Position numbers and translations under genes: made by a program
Part shown: positions 1 to 7,854 of the stretch, piece by piece
Position numbering within the stretch: position 1 is the first letter of the stretch
How the letters are laid out: every line of letters begins with the position of its first letter
DNA from: Proteobacteria bacterium UBA1148
GTDB taxonomy: Bacteria > Pseudomonadota > Gammaproteobacteria > Steroidobacterales > Rariloculaceae
Assembly: GCA_002311835.1 (NCBI GenBank)
Contig: DBZY01000086.1
Location: 823-33,118, forward strand
Direction: 5' to 3'
Length of the DNA: 32,296 nucleotides
The notes under the pieces: generated by a model
What the model was told of the DNA's origin: nothing
Seen by the model: the letters and a program-made list of their open reading frames with translations, nothing else
Databases searched by the model: none

Positions 1-1
1 C

Positions 2-718
2 ACCTGCTCCGGCGCGTGGGCGAGCGGGCCGGAGGATTGCGCCCCCTCTGGGTACCAGTGGGGATACAACCGGATGATGACCGTCGACGGACTTTTTGGC
101 GCCGGCGACACCATTGGCGGTGCCGCCCACAAATTCTCTTCGGGATCCTTCGCGGAAGGTCGGATAGCTGCGAAGGCGGCGGTCAATTACGTGAACGACT
201 TGGGTAAGGACCAGCCTATGGTCAGCGAGGCCGAATACGAGGATTTAAAAAGGACGGTTTTCCAACCCATGGAAAACTATGAGGTGGGACGCAACGAGAT
301 CGTCGCGGGCACTGTGTCGCCGAGCTATATCTTGCCGATTCAGGGTCTCCAGCGTCTTGAGCAGATCATGGATGAATATGTCGGCGGCATCGGCTCCAAC
401 TACACAACCAACGAACCGTTGCTCACCCGTGGGCTGGAATTGTTGGGCATGCTCAATGAAGACCTCAACCATATCGGGGCCGAAGATCTTCACCAACTGC
501 AACGGGCGTGGGAGCTTCAGCACCGAGTCCTGGCTTCAAGGTGTGTGACGCAGCACACGATGTTCCGGACGGAAACACGGTGGCCAGGGTATTACTATCG
601 GGCCGATCATCCGAAGCTGGATGACACCGATTGGCATTGTTTCACCTTATCCCAATACGACAAAGACTCTGAGAACTGGGATATGGAAAAGGTGCCCGTG
701 CATCACATCATCGATTAG
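2..718 (+). CDS. aprA: Adenylylsulfate reductase subunit alpha (AprA), C-terminal part
   Basis: The visible 238 residues are the C-terminal third or so of AprA; the gene runs off the left edge in frame. AprA is the FAD subunit that interconverts APS with sulfite plus AMP in the cytoplasm. The family signatures read in order: a CSGAW-like segment and YQWGYNRM just inside the edge, GLFGAGDTIGGAAHKFSSGS (FAD-binding region), then near the end ETRWPGYYYRADHP and WHCFTLSQYD. From memory the tail looks closest to the AprA type of marine sulfur-metabolising proteobacteria such as SAR11, but direction (oxidative or reductive) cannot be read from this part. No aprB follows downstream; it would have to lie upstream, outside the window. 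An internal Met pair at 74 is not the start, because the conserved frame continues upstream of it. Confidence 0.9.
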   Translation, partial: TCSGAWASGPEDCAPSGYQWGYNRMMTVDGLFGAGDTIGGAAHKFSSGSFAEGRIAAKAAVNYVNDLGKDQPMVSEAEYEDLKRTVFQPMENYEVGRNEIVAGTVSPSYILPIQGLQRLEQIMDEYVGGIGSNYTTNEPLLTRGLELLGMLNEDLNHIGAEDLHQLQRAWELQHRVLASRCVTQHTMFRTETRWPGYYYRADHPKLDDTDWHCFTLSQYDKDSENWDMEKVPVHHIID

Positions 719-747
719 AAGGTTTATCGCATAACCCTTCTATGTGA

Positions 748-972
748 TGGGAAGCTGGTCGCGCTTCCAATCAAGTACGCATCGCTCAGATCAGCAATAC
801 TCACATTGTGTTGTGTGCATCGGATCATCCCGAGGTGAAGAGCAGGTTGACTACCTATGGTAGTTTGGGGGCGGTTATCGAAGTAGAAACGGTTGCTGAC
901 ACGAAACCGGACTTTGAATCTGGCCCATCTGCCAATGCCGCCGTCCCGGCATTAAGGATTTCAGAAATTTAG
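748..972 (+). pseudogene. Start-less ORF remnant in the aprA-sigma gap
   Basis: The 440-base gap between aprA and the sigma gene holds an open frame of 74 codons from just after a TGA at 745-747 to a TAG at 970-972, with no good start codon near its beginning. The translation looks protein-like (IAQISNTHIVLCASDHPEVK, then LTTYGSLGAVIEVETV). The pattern of a strand followed by 'PEVKSRL..YG' resembles the end of a STAS-type domain such as those ending SulP transporters, but this is a weak resemblance, not an identification. Either it is a decayed gene tail or an accidental open frame. The rest of the gap (973-1126) is AT-rich and shows nothing else. Confidence 0.25.
750..768 (+). repeat. Small hairpin downstream of aprA
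   Basis: GGAAGC (750-755) and GCTTCC (763-768) form a perfect 6-bp inverted repeat around a 7-nt loop, about 30 nt after the aprA stop. No T-run follows, so it is not a standard intrinsic terminator. It could stabilise the 3' end of the transcript or be chance. Confidence 0.35.
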
Positions 973-1126
973 AATTACAACGCTGCACACACGCAGACGT
1001 TAATTCCACCAGCCTATCTTTCGATGTAATTCAAGAACTGCATGTTGGATGAATATAGGCTCTATTTTTATATTTTTTATACAAAACAGTTACTTAAATT
1101 AATAAATTTCAGTTCTCATGGAATTT

Positions 1127-1156
1127 TGCAACCTTTTTAGTAGTTTCCGCATCTAA
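1127..1156 (+). promoter_or_regulatory. Candidate ECF-sigma autoregulatory promoter
   Basis: TGCAACC (1127-1133) followed after 16 nt by CATCTAA (1150-1156) matches the general ECF promoter pattern of an AAC-containing -35 and a -10 like CGTCTA. It lies directly in front of the ECF sigma gene, where autoregulation is common. Transcription would start around 1161-1165, so the message would be almost leaderless. That would favour the second ATG (1168) over the first (1159). Confidence 0.5.
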
Positions 1157-1158
1157 CT

Positions 1159-1752
1159 ATGGAGACTATGGGAACTAAGGTACCAGAAATAGATCAAGCC
1201 CTCGTTGTCAATGCTTGCCGGGGGAATAGGGAGGCGCATTCGCGTCTCTACGAACTGTGCGCACCTATGGTCTATACGCTTGCCCGGCGCATGTTGACGT
1301 CTCCGGCCATGGCCGAAGATATTCTGCAAGAGACTTTCATTGAGGTGATTCGAAAGATAGATACGTATAGAGGAGATGCTGGGTTTGGATTTTGGGTGAG
1401 ACGTATTGCCGTGAATAAGTGTTTGATGCATTTGAGATCTGCCTGGAGTTCGCGACGGGTTGATATGGAGTTATCAGATGTGGTGTGCCCGCGTACTGAA
1501 GGAAAGCAAGCGGAAAAGCAAATTATCTTAGAGCGCGCACTTGCTGAGTTGCCTGAGACCTCGCGTGTTGTGGTCTGGTTGCATGATGTTGAAGGCTATA
1601 CCCATAAGGAAATCGGGCAAATGATGAGCCGGACGACCAGTTTTTCGAAATCACAACTCGCACGAGCACACGAACGATTACGCATTATCTTGAGTGGGGA
1701 ATGCCCCGAGGACGAAGAACAGATATGTACCCCAGTACTGAAGACCTACTAA
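1159..1752 (+). CDS. RNA polymerase sigma factor, ECF (sigma-70) family
   Basis: This 197-residue protein has the two-domain layout of ECF sigma factors. Region 2 spans about residues 25-95 and contains the hallmark AEDILQETFIEVIRKI; region 4 spans about 125-178, with ERALAELPETSRVVVWLHDVEGYTHKE-type sequence (split here by description) leading into the helix-turn-helix and ending LARAHERLR. It would direct core polymerase to a small stress or envelope regulon. Two starts are possible, ATG at 1159 or ATG at 1168; the candidate promoter just upstream favours the second. The gene overlaps the next one, which looks like its anti-sigma factor. The specific ECF subgroup cannot be assigned by eye. 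Confidence 0.88.
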   Translation: METMGTKVPEIDQALVVNACRGNREAHSRLYELCAPMVYTLARRMLTSPAMAEDILQETFIEVIRKIDTYRGDAGFGFWVRRIAVNKCLMHLRSAWSSRRVDMELSDVVCPRTEGKQAEKQIILERALAELPETSRVVVWLHDVEGYTHKEIGQMMSRTTSFSKSQLARAHERLRIILSGECPEDEEQICTPVLKTY

Positions 1753-2378
1753 AGATACGGGATAGCAAACCCGTCGACGCACGGGCTTTTGCAGCAGTCA
1801 ATGCCGATCCTGAGCTCTGGGCGGAGATCAAACGTTTAGCAGAAGTGAAGGACGCGTTGCAGGCACTGCCGATGTTGAAGCCTCCCTCAGAAGCATGGGT
1901 AAAGATAGCTGCGGCATCGGAGAGTCATCCAGTTCCAAGCTCGCACTGGTTGTTGCGAGGCGCTATTGCCGCGACTGCTGCTTTGGCGGCGATTCTTCTC
2001 GTCATGAGTTCTTCAGAGGGTCCTCAGACGCCCCTGCCAAGTACCACCGTGGCCGAAGTAATCGGCCCAGGAGAATCCGGTTGGAACATAGCTCGTGGGC
2101 TCGCTACGCCTACCTATACATCCCTCGTAGCCGAGTCGGCACGACTGGAACGGCAGCTAAATGAGATCGGCTATAAGCCTCGGCTCATTAGAGCTGGTAC
2201 GGCGACTACCATTACGGGTTTGGAAGACCAGATTTCTTTAATCGATGCACAACTCATGTATTCAAGGGTTAATGGGTTGCAACCTGGGCAAGCCGAAGAA
2301 CTTCAGCGTACGCGTGTCGATCTTATGAACGCGTTGCTAAAGGTTCATCACGCTCATGCGCAACGATTTGGGTTTTAG
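1725..2378 (+). CDS. Putative anti-sigma factor, single membrane span
   Basis: Location carries the call: the gene overlaps the 3' end of the ECF sigma gene by 28 nt, the usual arrangement of a sigma/anti-sigma pair. From ATG 1725 the product is 217 residues, with a hydrophilic cytoplasmic N-terminus of about 75 residues, one clear membrane span (about 76-95, GAIAATAALAAILLVM) and a periplasmic helical domain. No zinc-binding HxxxCxxC motif of the ZAS type is present, so it would belong to another anti-sigma class. GAGGA at 1708-1712 is a fair ribosome binding site for 1725; the longer start at 1701 has none well placed. I see no recognisable family beyond this. Confidence 0.6.
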   Translation: MYPSTEDLLKIRDSKPVDARAFAAVNADPELWAEIKRLAEVKDALQALPMLKPPSEAWVKIAAASESHPVPSSHWLLRGAIAATAALAAILLVMSSSEGPQTPLPSTTVAEVIGPGESGWNIARGLATPTYTSLVAESARLERQLNEIGYKPRLIRAGTATTITGLEDQISLIDAQLMYSRVNGLQPGQAEELQRTRVDLMNALLKVHHAHAQRFGF

Positions 2379-2420
2379 GTGAATCTTTATAATTGTGTGT
2401 GAATCATTGGAGTGACGCCC

Positions 2421-3290
2421 ATGAAAAGGAAATCAATTTTCGCGCTCATTGCCCTGATAGGCATGGTGGTTGCTGTGAGCAAAGCCATGGCGCAGACGCC
2501 GGAGGAAAGGGCTGAGTTCAATCAGAGTCCCTCGGAGCTTCGCGAAGCTAAAGAGGTGTTGGAAGCGGCGGCTCGAGAGGTTGCGCGATTGTCTGCACAG
2601 GTGACAGGACCGATCATAAAGGAGTTTTACTTGTCCGGGCGTCGCGCCATGCTTGGCATCAATGTTAGCGATGGCGAGGATGGTGCCAGAGTCGACGGCG
2701 TTACTCCCGGAGGTCCGGCGACTGAGAGCGGTATTGAGGCTGGGGACATCATCATTGCCATGGACGGGGCTGCGCTCAGCGGAGATTCTCCCTCAAAGCT
2801 CTTAATCGCTCAGATGGGTAACGTGGACCCTGGAGATGTAGTAACCCTTACACTTGTAAGGAATGGAGACACGCACGATATTGAAGTTACCACTCGAGAA
2901 TTCCCGCCAGCTATGTTCGGTCGTGCGGGACCGGGCGGGCGTAATGATATCCGTGGCGGTGATTTTGTCGACCCAACATTTAATGCGATGCGGCGATGGA
3001 GAGCAGGCCATTGGCATGATATGGAGCTCGTTGAGTTGACTCCTGAACTGGGTAGCTATTTCGGTATTGATGCGGGCATTCTGGTGGTCCGTGCGCCTTC
3101 CGACGTTGCCTATCTGGAGGACGGCGACGTAATTTTAGAGGTCGGAGGGCGGAGACCCAACAGTACCACGCACACTATGCGTATCCTTGGAAGCTTTGAT
3201 CCAGGCGAAACCCTGAAACTAACGATCATGCGCGATCAGCGTAGGCAGACGCTCGAAATAGTACTTTCTGAGGGTACTCAAGGAAATTGA
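2421..3290 (+). CDS. Secreted protein with two PDZ domains, no protease domain
   Basis: The 289-residue product starts with a Sec signal peptide (KRKSIFALIALIGMVVAVSK followed by AMA, cleavage after about residue 24). A helical stretch (about 37-62) follows, then PDZ domain 1 (about 75-160; MLGINVSDG, GPATESGIEAGDIIIAMDG) and PDZ domain 2 (about 205-285; LEDGDVILEVGGRRP, GETLKLTIMRD). No trypsin-like or metalloprotease domain is fused, unlike DegS, DegP or RseP. ATG 2421 is preferred because GGAG sits 8 nt upstream; the in-frame GTG at 2412 overlaps that site. Placed directly after the sigma/anti-sigma pair, it may be a periplasmic sensor or adaptor for the system, or a regulon member; that role is inferred from position only. 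Confidence 0.72.
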   Translation: MKRKSIFALIALIGMVVAVSKAMAQTPEERAEFNQSPSELREAKEVLEAAAREVARLSAQVTGPIIKEFYLSGRRAMLGINVSDGEDGARVDGVTPGGPATESGIEAGDIIIAMDGAALSGDSPSKLLIAQMGNVDPGDVVTLTLVRNGDTHDIEVTTREFPPAMFGRAGPGGRNDIRGGDFVDPTFNAMRRWRAGHWHDMELVELTPELGSYFGIDAGILVVRAPSDVAYLEDGDVILEVGGRRPNSTTHTMRILGSFDPGETLKLTIMRDQRRQTLEIVLSEGTQGN

Positions 3291-3328
3291 GTCAGTGCGA
3301 AGATCTGTCCTATGGTAAACGTTATTAG

Positions 3329-3350
3329 CCGGCTCGCGTGGCCGGGTTTT
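3329..3350 (+). terminator. Candidate intrinsic terminator after the PDZ gene
   Basis: CCGGC (3329-3333) and GCCGG (3341-3345) form a GC-rich 5-bp stem with a 7-nt loop, followed by GTTTT. The stem is short and the T-run has only four bases, but its place, about 40 nt after the PDZ gene and before the queA operon, fits a terminator. Confidence 0.45.
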
Positions 3351-3404
3351 CCCTAGCTATGAATATTGTCTCAACCCCGCATTCAGATTGATTTGTCTTG
3401 GTCA

Positions 3405-3421
3405 TCATCAGGTTCTGATGA
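3405..3421 (+). repeat. Perfect 7-bp inverted repeat upstream of queA
   Basis: TCATCAG and CTGATGA flank a 3-nt spacer, 27 nt before the queA start. A -10-like TAGAAT lies just downstream at 3433-3438. The dyad could be a repressor operator or a small RNA hairpin. It is not a recognised preQ1 riboswitch, as I see no matching aptamer sequence. Confidence 0.35.
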
Positions 3422-3447
3422 AACAAGCGGGTTAGAATCTCGGCGCC

Positions 3448-4458
3448 ATGGACCGAAGTGCCTTTCGCTACGATTTGCCCACGAAGCTCATCGCCCAAAA
3501 GCCGTTGCCTGATCGTACTGCTAGCCGGTTGTTGGTGCTGGACGAGGGAGGCTTAGCCGATAGACAGTTCTCCGATCTAGTGTATCTGCTTCATGCAGGC
3601 GATCTTTTGATAGTGAACAATACTCGTGTGATACCTGCTCGGCTTTATGGTCAGAAGCAAACGGGTGGACGGGTCGAGATACTCCTTGAGCGAATCACGG
3701 GGGCTCGAAGCGCAACCGCCCAACTCAAGGCTAGCAAGACTCCACAACCTGGATTGGAGATAGTTCTTGCTGCCGGAGTGTCTGCCCGTGTGGAGGGGCG
3801 TGCGGACAGGCTTTTCGACCTTAGTTTCGATACGGATCTTGAGCCATTTCTTGAGACTCACGGGGAGGTTCCGCTGCCCCCATATATCAACCGACCAGCT
3901 GATTTAGAGGACGTAGAGCGTTATCAGACAATATATGCTCAAGAAGGCGGTGCCGTGGCTGCCCCAACTGCGGGATTGCACTTTGATGAGGAGGTTCTTA
4001 TAGCCTTGCATGAACGTGGCATCGACTACACTTTTCTAACTTTGCATGTGGGGGTTGATACCTTCGTACCAGTGTGTACTGAACAAATCGAAGACCATCA
4101 GCTTCACGGAGAGTGGGCGCAAGTTTCCCAGGATGTTTGTGACTGCATTGAGAAAACCCGTAAACGGGGCGGACGTGTGGTCGCCGTAGGTACTACTACC
4201 GTTCGAGCCCTAGAAAGTGCAGCGCTTGATGGAAAGCTGAAACCGTTTGAAGGGGAAACGACACTCTTCATATATCCAGGGTTTCAGTTTCGTGTAGTCG
4301 ACGCAATGATTACAAATTTTCATTTGCCTGAGTCCTCGTTGTTGATGCTTGTTGCGGCTTTTGCTGGACGTGAGCGGGTGCTTAATTCTTATCGCCACGC
4401 AGTTTCTCGTGGTTATCGGTTTTTCAGCTACGGTGACGCAATGCTGGTGAAACCATGA
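3448..4458 (+). CDS. queA: tRNA preQ1(34) S-adenosylmethionine ribosyltransferase-isomerase QueA
   Basis: QueA transfers and rearranges the ribosyl group of S-adenosylmethionine onto preQ1 at tRNA position 34, giving epoxyqueuosine. The 336-residue product is close to the family's usual 340-360. It begins with the typical YDLPTKLIAQKPLPDRTASR and carries the conserved DLLIVNNTRVIPARL, EGGAVAAPTAGLHF, TLHVGVDTFVPV, VGTTTVRALES and the closing MITNFHLPESSLLMLVAAFA. ATG 3448 fits the family N-terminus, though its ribosome binding site is weak. It heads the queA-tgt-yajC-secD-secF run and its stop overlaps the tgt start (ATGA), so the two queuosine enzymes are probably translationally coupled. 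Confidence 0.97.
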   Translation: MDRSAFRYDLPTKLIAQKPLPDRTASRLLVLDEGGLADRQFSDLVYLLHAGDLLIVNNTRVIPARLYGQKQTGGRVEILLERITGARSATAQLKASKTPQPGLEIVLAAGVSARVEGRADRLFDLSFDTDLEPFLETHGEVPLPPYINRPADLEDVERYQTIYAQEGGAVAAPTAGLHFDEEVLIALHERGIDYTFLTLHVGVDTFVPVCTEQIEDHQLHGEWAQVSQDVCDCIEKTRKRGGRVVAVGTTTVRALESAALDGKLKPFEGETTLFIYPGFQFRVVDAMITNFHLPESSLLMLVAAFAGRERVLNSYRHAVSRGYRFFSYGDAMLVKP

Positions 4459-5573
4459 AGTTCGAACTGCTTAAAACTGAAACAGGGTCCCGGCGGGGGA
4501 GGATGGTTTTCCGGCGGGGCGTTGTTGATACGCCTGCATTCATGCCCGTGGGTACTTACGGCACGGTTAAAGCAATGATGCCCGAGGAACTTCGTGAGCT
4601 AGGGAGCCAGATGATCTTGAGCAATACTTTTCACCTCATGCTCCGGCCAGGTGTTGAAGTTATTCATGCCCATGGTGGGCTACACAAATTTATGGGGTGG
4701 GAGGGCCCAATTCTGACGGACTCTGGTGGATACCAGGTTTGGAGCCTTGAGACCTTGCGCAAGGTCAGTGAGCAGGGTGTTGAGTTCCGCTCACCGGTCA
4801 ATGGTGACCTCATTACACTTACTCCCGAGAAATCAATTGAAGCCCAGTATTTTCTCAATGCCGATATCGCAATGGTGTTCGATGAGTGTACCGCCTATCC
4901 GATAGCAGAGGAGGAGGCGAAATGCTCTATGGAACTCTCTCTGAGGTGGGCGTTACGTAGTCGAAAAATGTTTGATGAATTACATTTAAAAGATGATTCG
5001 GATTCAGCGCTCTTCGGTATTGTCCAGGGTGGAGTATTTCCATCACTACGTGAAGCATCTTTGGCAGGACTCAGCGAACTTAACTTTGATGGTTATGCCA
5101 TCGGGGGTTTGGCCGTGGGCGAATCTGAAGCCGAGCGACTAGCTGTTCTCGAAAAAATAGAGCCACTCATGCCTACAGAACAACCCCGATATTTGATGGG
5201 TGTCGGTACTCCAACGGACCTTATCAAAGCAGTTTCCCGGGGTATGGATATGTTCGACTGTGTGATGCCAACGCGCCATGCGCGAAACGGACATCTCTTC
5301 ACAAGCGAGGGTTCAATTAATATCCGTAACCGACGTTTTCGCGATGACACTCAGCCGATTGATCCCATGTGCGTATGCCCCACATGTCGACAGTTTAGCC
5401 GCGCCTACATTAGACATCTTCAGGCCTGTAATGAGATTTTGGGATCGCGGCTCGCGACGATGCACAACCTCTATCACTATCAGACACTGATGGCCGAGAT
5501 GCGAGAAGCTATTGAGCGGCAGCAGTTTGAGGAGTTTGCAGGGGAGAGATTGGAACAACTCTGTGGGGGCTAA
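4455..5573 (+). CDS. tgt: Queuine tRNA-ribosyltransferase (tRNA-guanine transglycosylase)
   Basis: Tgt exchanges guanine at position 34 of GUN-anticodon tRNAs for preQ1, the step before QueA. At 372 residues it has the normal bacterial length. Visible catalytic features are D89 in TDSGGYQVWSL, the nucleophile D265 in GMDMFDCVMPTRHARNG, and the zinc site C306-x-C308-xx-C311 with H337 (ATMHNLYHY). The usual SGGFQVFSL reads SGGYQVWSL here, a conservative change. The start overlaps the queA stop by 4 nt. Confidence 0.97.
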   Translation: MKFELLKTETGSRRGRMVFRRGVVDTPAFMPVGTYGTVKAMMPEELRELGSQMILSNTFHLMLRPGVEVIHAHGGLHKFMGWEGPILTDSGGYQVWSLETLRKVSEQGVEFRSPVNGDLITLTPEKSIEAQYFLNADIAMVFDECTAYPIAEEEAKCSMELSLRWALRSRKMFDELHLKDDSDSALFGIVQGGVFPSLREASLAGLSELNFDGYAIGGLAVGESEAERLAVLEKIEPLMPTEQPRYLMGVGTPTDLIKAVSRGMDMFDCVMPTRHARNGHLFTSEGSINIRNRRFRDDTQPIDPMCVCPTCRQFSRAYIRHLQACNEILGSRLATMHNLYHYQTLMAEMREAIERQQFEEFAGERLEQLCGG

Positions 5574-5604
5574 GGAGTGCCTCGGACGATTCCAATGGAA
5601 CCTA

Positions 5605-5613
5605 TGTCATAAT
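5605..5613 (+). promoter_or_regulatory. Possible extended -10 promoter before yajC
   Basis: TG at 5605-5606, one base, then CATAAT (5608-5613) makes an extended -10 element in the 82-nt gap between tgt and yajC. No convincing -35 is present. It may give the secretion genes a promoter of their own inside the operon. Confidence 0.3.
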
Positions 5614-5655
5614 GCTGAGCTTTATTGGCTACTATCAGACTGTTAGAGCGAGGGT

Positions 5656-5979
5656 ATGGACTTCTTTATCAATTCAGCGTGGGCACAATTCGGTGGGGAG
5701 GGAAGCCTATTCGGTCAATTTATTCCCTTGATCATTATCTTCGCCCTCTTCTACTTTTTGCTGATTCGCCCACAGAGTAAGCGGGCAAAGGAGCATAAGA
5801 AAATGGTGAACGAACTTGAGGAAGGTCAAGAAGTGGTCACGGGAGGTGGCGTGCTTGGCAAGGTGACAGCAGTTCGTGATAACTGGGTCACGATAGAAGT
5901 GTCTGCTAGTGTGTCCGTGAAAGTTCAGCGCAGCACAATTTCCGTCGTGGTGCCAGCAGGCACCATTAAGAACTCTTGA
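5656..5979 (+). CDS. yajC: Sec translocon accessory subunit YajC
   Basis: YajC is the small inner-membrane partner of SecDF in the holo-translocon. The 107-residue product has one membrane span (about 20-42, FIPLIIIFALFYFLLIRP) followed by the family signature RPQSKRAKEHKKMVNELEEG and a small cytoplasmic domain (VVTGGGVLGKVTAV). Length and order tgt-yajC-secD-secF are standard. Confidence 0.96.
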   Translation: MDFFINSAWAQFGGEGSLFGQFIPLIIIFALFYFLLIRPQSKRAKEHKKMVNELEEGQEVVTGGGVLGKVTAVRDNWVTIEVSASVSVKVQRSTISVVVPAGTIKNS

Positions 5980-5989
5980 GCTTAATCTT

Positions 5990-7852
5990 GTGAATCGTTA
6001 TCCACTCTGGGTAAATCTCCTTGTTGCTCTGGTCATACTGGGTGGCGTGTTATTTGCGCTGCCAAATATTTTTGGCGCCGACCCTGCGTTGCAAATTACA
6101 CGTGAGGATGGTGCTCTGGTGGCTGAATTCACCGTACCCGAGATCATTGCCGCGTTGGATGAGCAGGAGATCGAATACTTCGAAGCGGGACTTGACGACC
6201 AGGCGGTTGTCGTTCGTTTTCCTGATGTCGCTATGCAGCTACGTGCTAGCCAGGTGCTGGGTGAAGCTCTGCCATTTCATATCGTTGCTTTGACGCGTGC
6301 ACCCCGAACCCCCGCATGGCTTCGTTTTCTCGGTCTTGAGCCGATGAGCTTGGGGCTTGATCTTAGGGGTGGCGTGCATTTTCTCTACCAAGTGGATCTT
6401 GAGTACGCCCTTGATCAGCTGATGCAAACTTATGCGCGAGATCTGCGCACACGACTAAGAGAAGAGGGAATTCGAAATACAGGTATCAGTGTTCTTGCCG
6501 GCAACACTATTCAGTTTGGAGTTCAGGATCTCGCGAGAATGGATGACGCAGAGGCGGTTATCCGCGTTCTCGATCCGCTGCTGGTCGTGAATCGAACCAC
6601 TATTGAAGATCAACCCGGATTTCAAGTGCAACTTACCCCGACGCAGATTACTGAGCGGCAGAACTTCGCAATTCAGCAAAACACGATCACATTGAGAAAT
6701 CGCGTAAATGAGCTTGGTGTGGCTGAGCCGGTGGTTCAGAGACAGGGGCTCAACCGTATTGTTGTACAACTTCCGGGTGTGCAGGACCCCGCCCAGGCGG
6801 AACGCATATTGGGAGCCACTGCGACGCTGGAATTTCGTCTCGTGGATTGGGAAAACGACGCTTTTGCGGCGATGCAAAATAATCGACCACCGCTGGGATC
6901 ACTCCTCCGCTATCGACGGGATGGGACACCCGAGCTTCTGCGACGCGACATGATCGTTTCTGGAGATCAACTTACGGATGCATCATTTGGATATTCTCAG
7001 GGGCTTCCCGCGGTCTACGTCCGACTGAATAGTCAAGGCGCTGGCCGGATGTTGGAAACAACTCAGGCCAACCTGGGGCGGCCTATGGCAGTGTTGTTTA
7101 TTGAAGAGAAACCAGAGCTGATCGAGCGTGACGGCGAGCAAATTCTTCGTAACACACGGGAAGAGACGGTTATCAGCGTCGCTACGATTCAAGGCGTATT
7201 TTCAAGCAATTTTCAGATTACAGGACTGACCCCGTTCGAAGGCCAGGATCTTTCATTAATGTTGCGAGCTGGTGCGCTTGCGACACCGATCTTGAAGGTG
7301 GAAGAGCGTACTATTGGGCCCAGTTTGGGTCAGGACAACATTGAAAAGGGGCGCGCGGCGGTATTGACCGGATTTCTGCTAGTCGTTCTTTTTATGGCGG
7401 GTTACTATCGTGTTTTCGGTTTAACGGCAGATCTTGCGCTGTTCGCGAACCTCATACTGATCGTGGCTCTTCTGTCCATGCTTCAGGCCTCTCTCACGCT
7501 ACCGGGTATCGCCGGGATCGTACTCACCGTTGGTATGGCAGTGGACGCCAATGTGCTGATCTTTGAGCGTATTCGTGAGGAGTTGCGCAACGGCAACTCG
7601 CCCCAGGCGAGTATACGTTCAGGGTATGAGAAAGCATTCTCGACCATCGCGGACGCCAACATTACGACACTTATCGCTGCTTCCGTGTTATGGGTCTTTG
7701 GCACAGGCCCGATACGCGGTTTCGCTACCACGCTCGGGCTCGGAATTGTGACATCGATGTTTACCGCGATTGTAGGTACGCGAGCAGTAATCAATCTCAT
7801 TTACGGGAGTCGACAGGTCAAACAACTCTCCATCGGCGGTAGCAGGGCGTAG
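5990..7852 (+). CDS. secD: Protein translocase subunit SecD
   Basis: SecD uses proton motive force, with SecF, to pull exported proteins through SecYEG. The 620-residue product, from a GTG start 10 nt after yajC, has an N-terminal membrane span (about 9-27), the conserved LGLDLRGGVHF at about 121-131, a large periplasmic domain, and C-terminal spans from about 455 that include GMAVDANVLIFERIREEL near 514-531. Length matches gammaproteobacterial SecD. secF follows after 2 nt. Confidence 0.97.
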   Translation: MNRYPLWVNLLVALVILGGVLFALPNIFGADPALQITREDGALVAEFTVPEIIAALDEQEIEYFEAGLDDQAVVVRFPDVAMQLRASQVLGEALPFHIVALTRAPRTPAWLRFLGLEPMSLGLDLRGGVHFLYQVDLEYALDQLMQTYARDLRTRLREEGIRNTGISVLAGNTIQFGVQDLARMDDAEAVIRVLDPLLVVNRTTIEDQPGFQVQLTPTQITERQNFAIQQNTITLRNRVNELGVAEPVVQRQGLNRIVVQLPGVQDPAQAERILGATATLEFRLVDWENDAFAAMQNNRPPLGSLLRYRRDGTPELLRRDMIVSGDQLTDASFGYSQGLPAVYVRLNSQGAGRMLETTQANLGRPMAVLFIEEKPELIERDGEQILRNTREETVISVATIQGVFSSNFQITGLTPFEGQDLSLMLRAGALATPILKVEERTIGPSLGQDNIEKGRAAVLTGFLLVVLFMAGYYRVFGLTADLALFANLILIVALLSMLQASLTLPGIAGIVLTVGMAVDANVLIFERIREELRNGNSPQASIRSGYEKAFSTIADANITTLIAASVLWVFGTGPIRGFATTLGLGIVTSMFTAIVGTRAVINLIYGSRQVKQLSIGGSRA

Positions 7853-7854
7853 GT

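Noticed and set aside
718..1150. tRNA or small RNA gene in the aprA-sigma gap
   Set aside because: I found no cloverleaf-like pairing, no TTCGA-type T-loop and no terminator with a T-run.
6455..6877. 140-codon reverse-strand ORF within secD
   Set aside because: It is antisense to the conserved periplasmic part of SecD and has no recognisable sequence.
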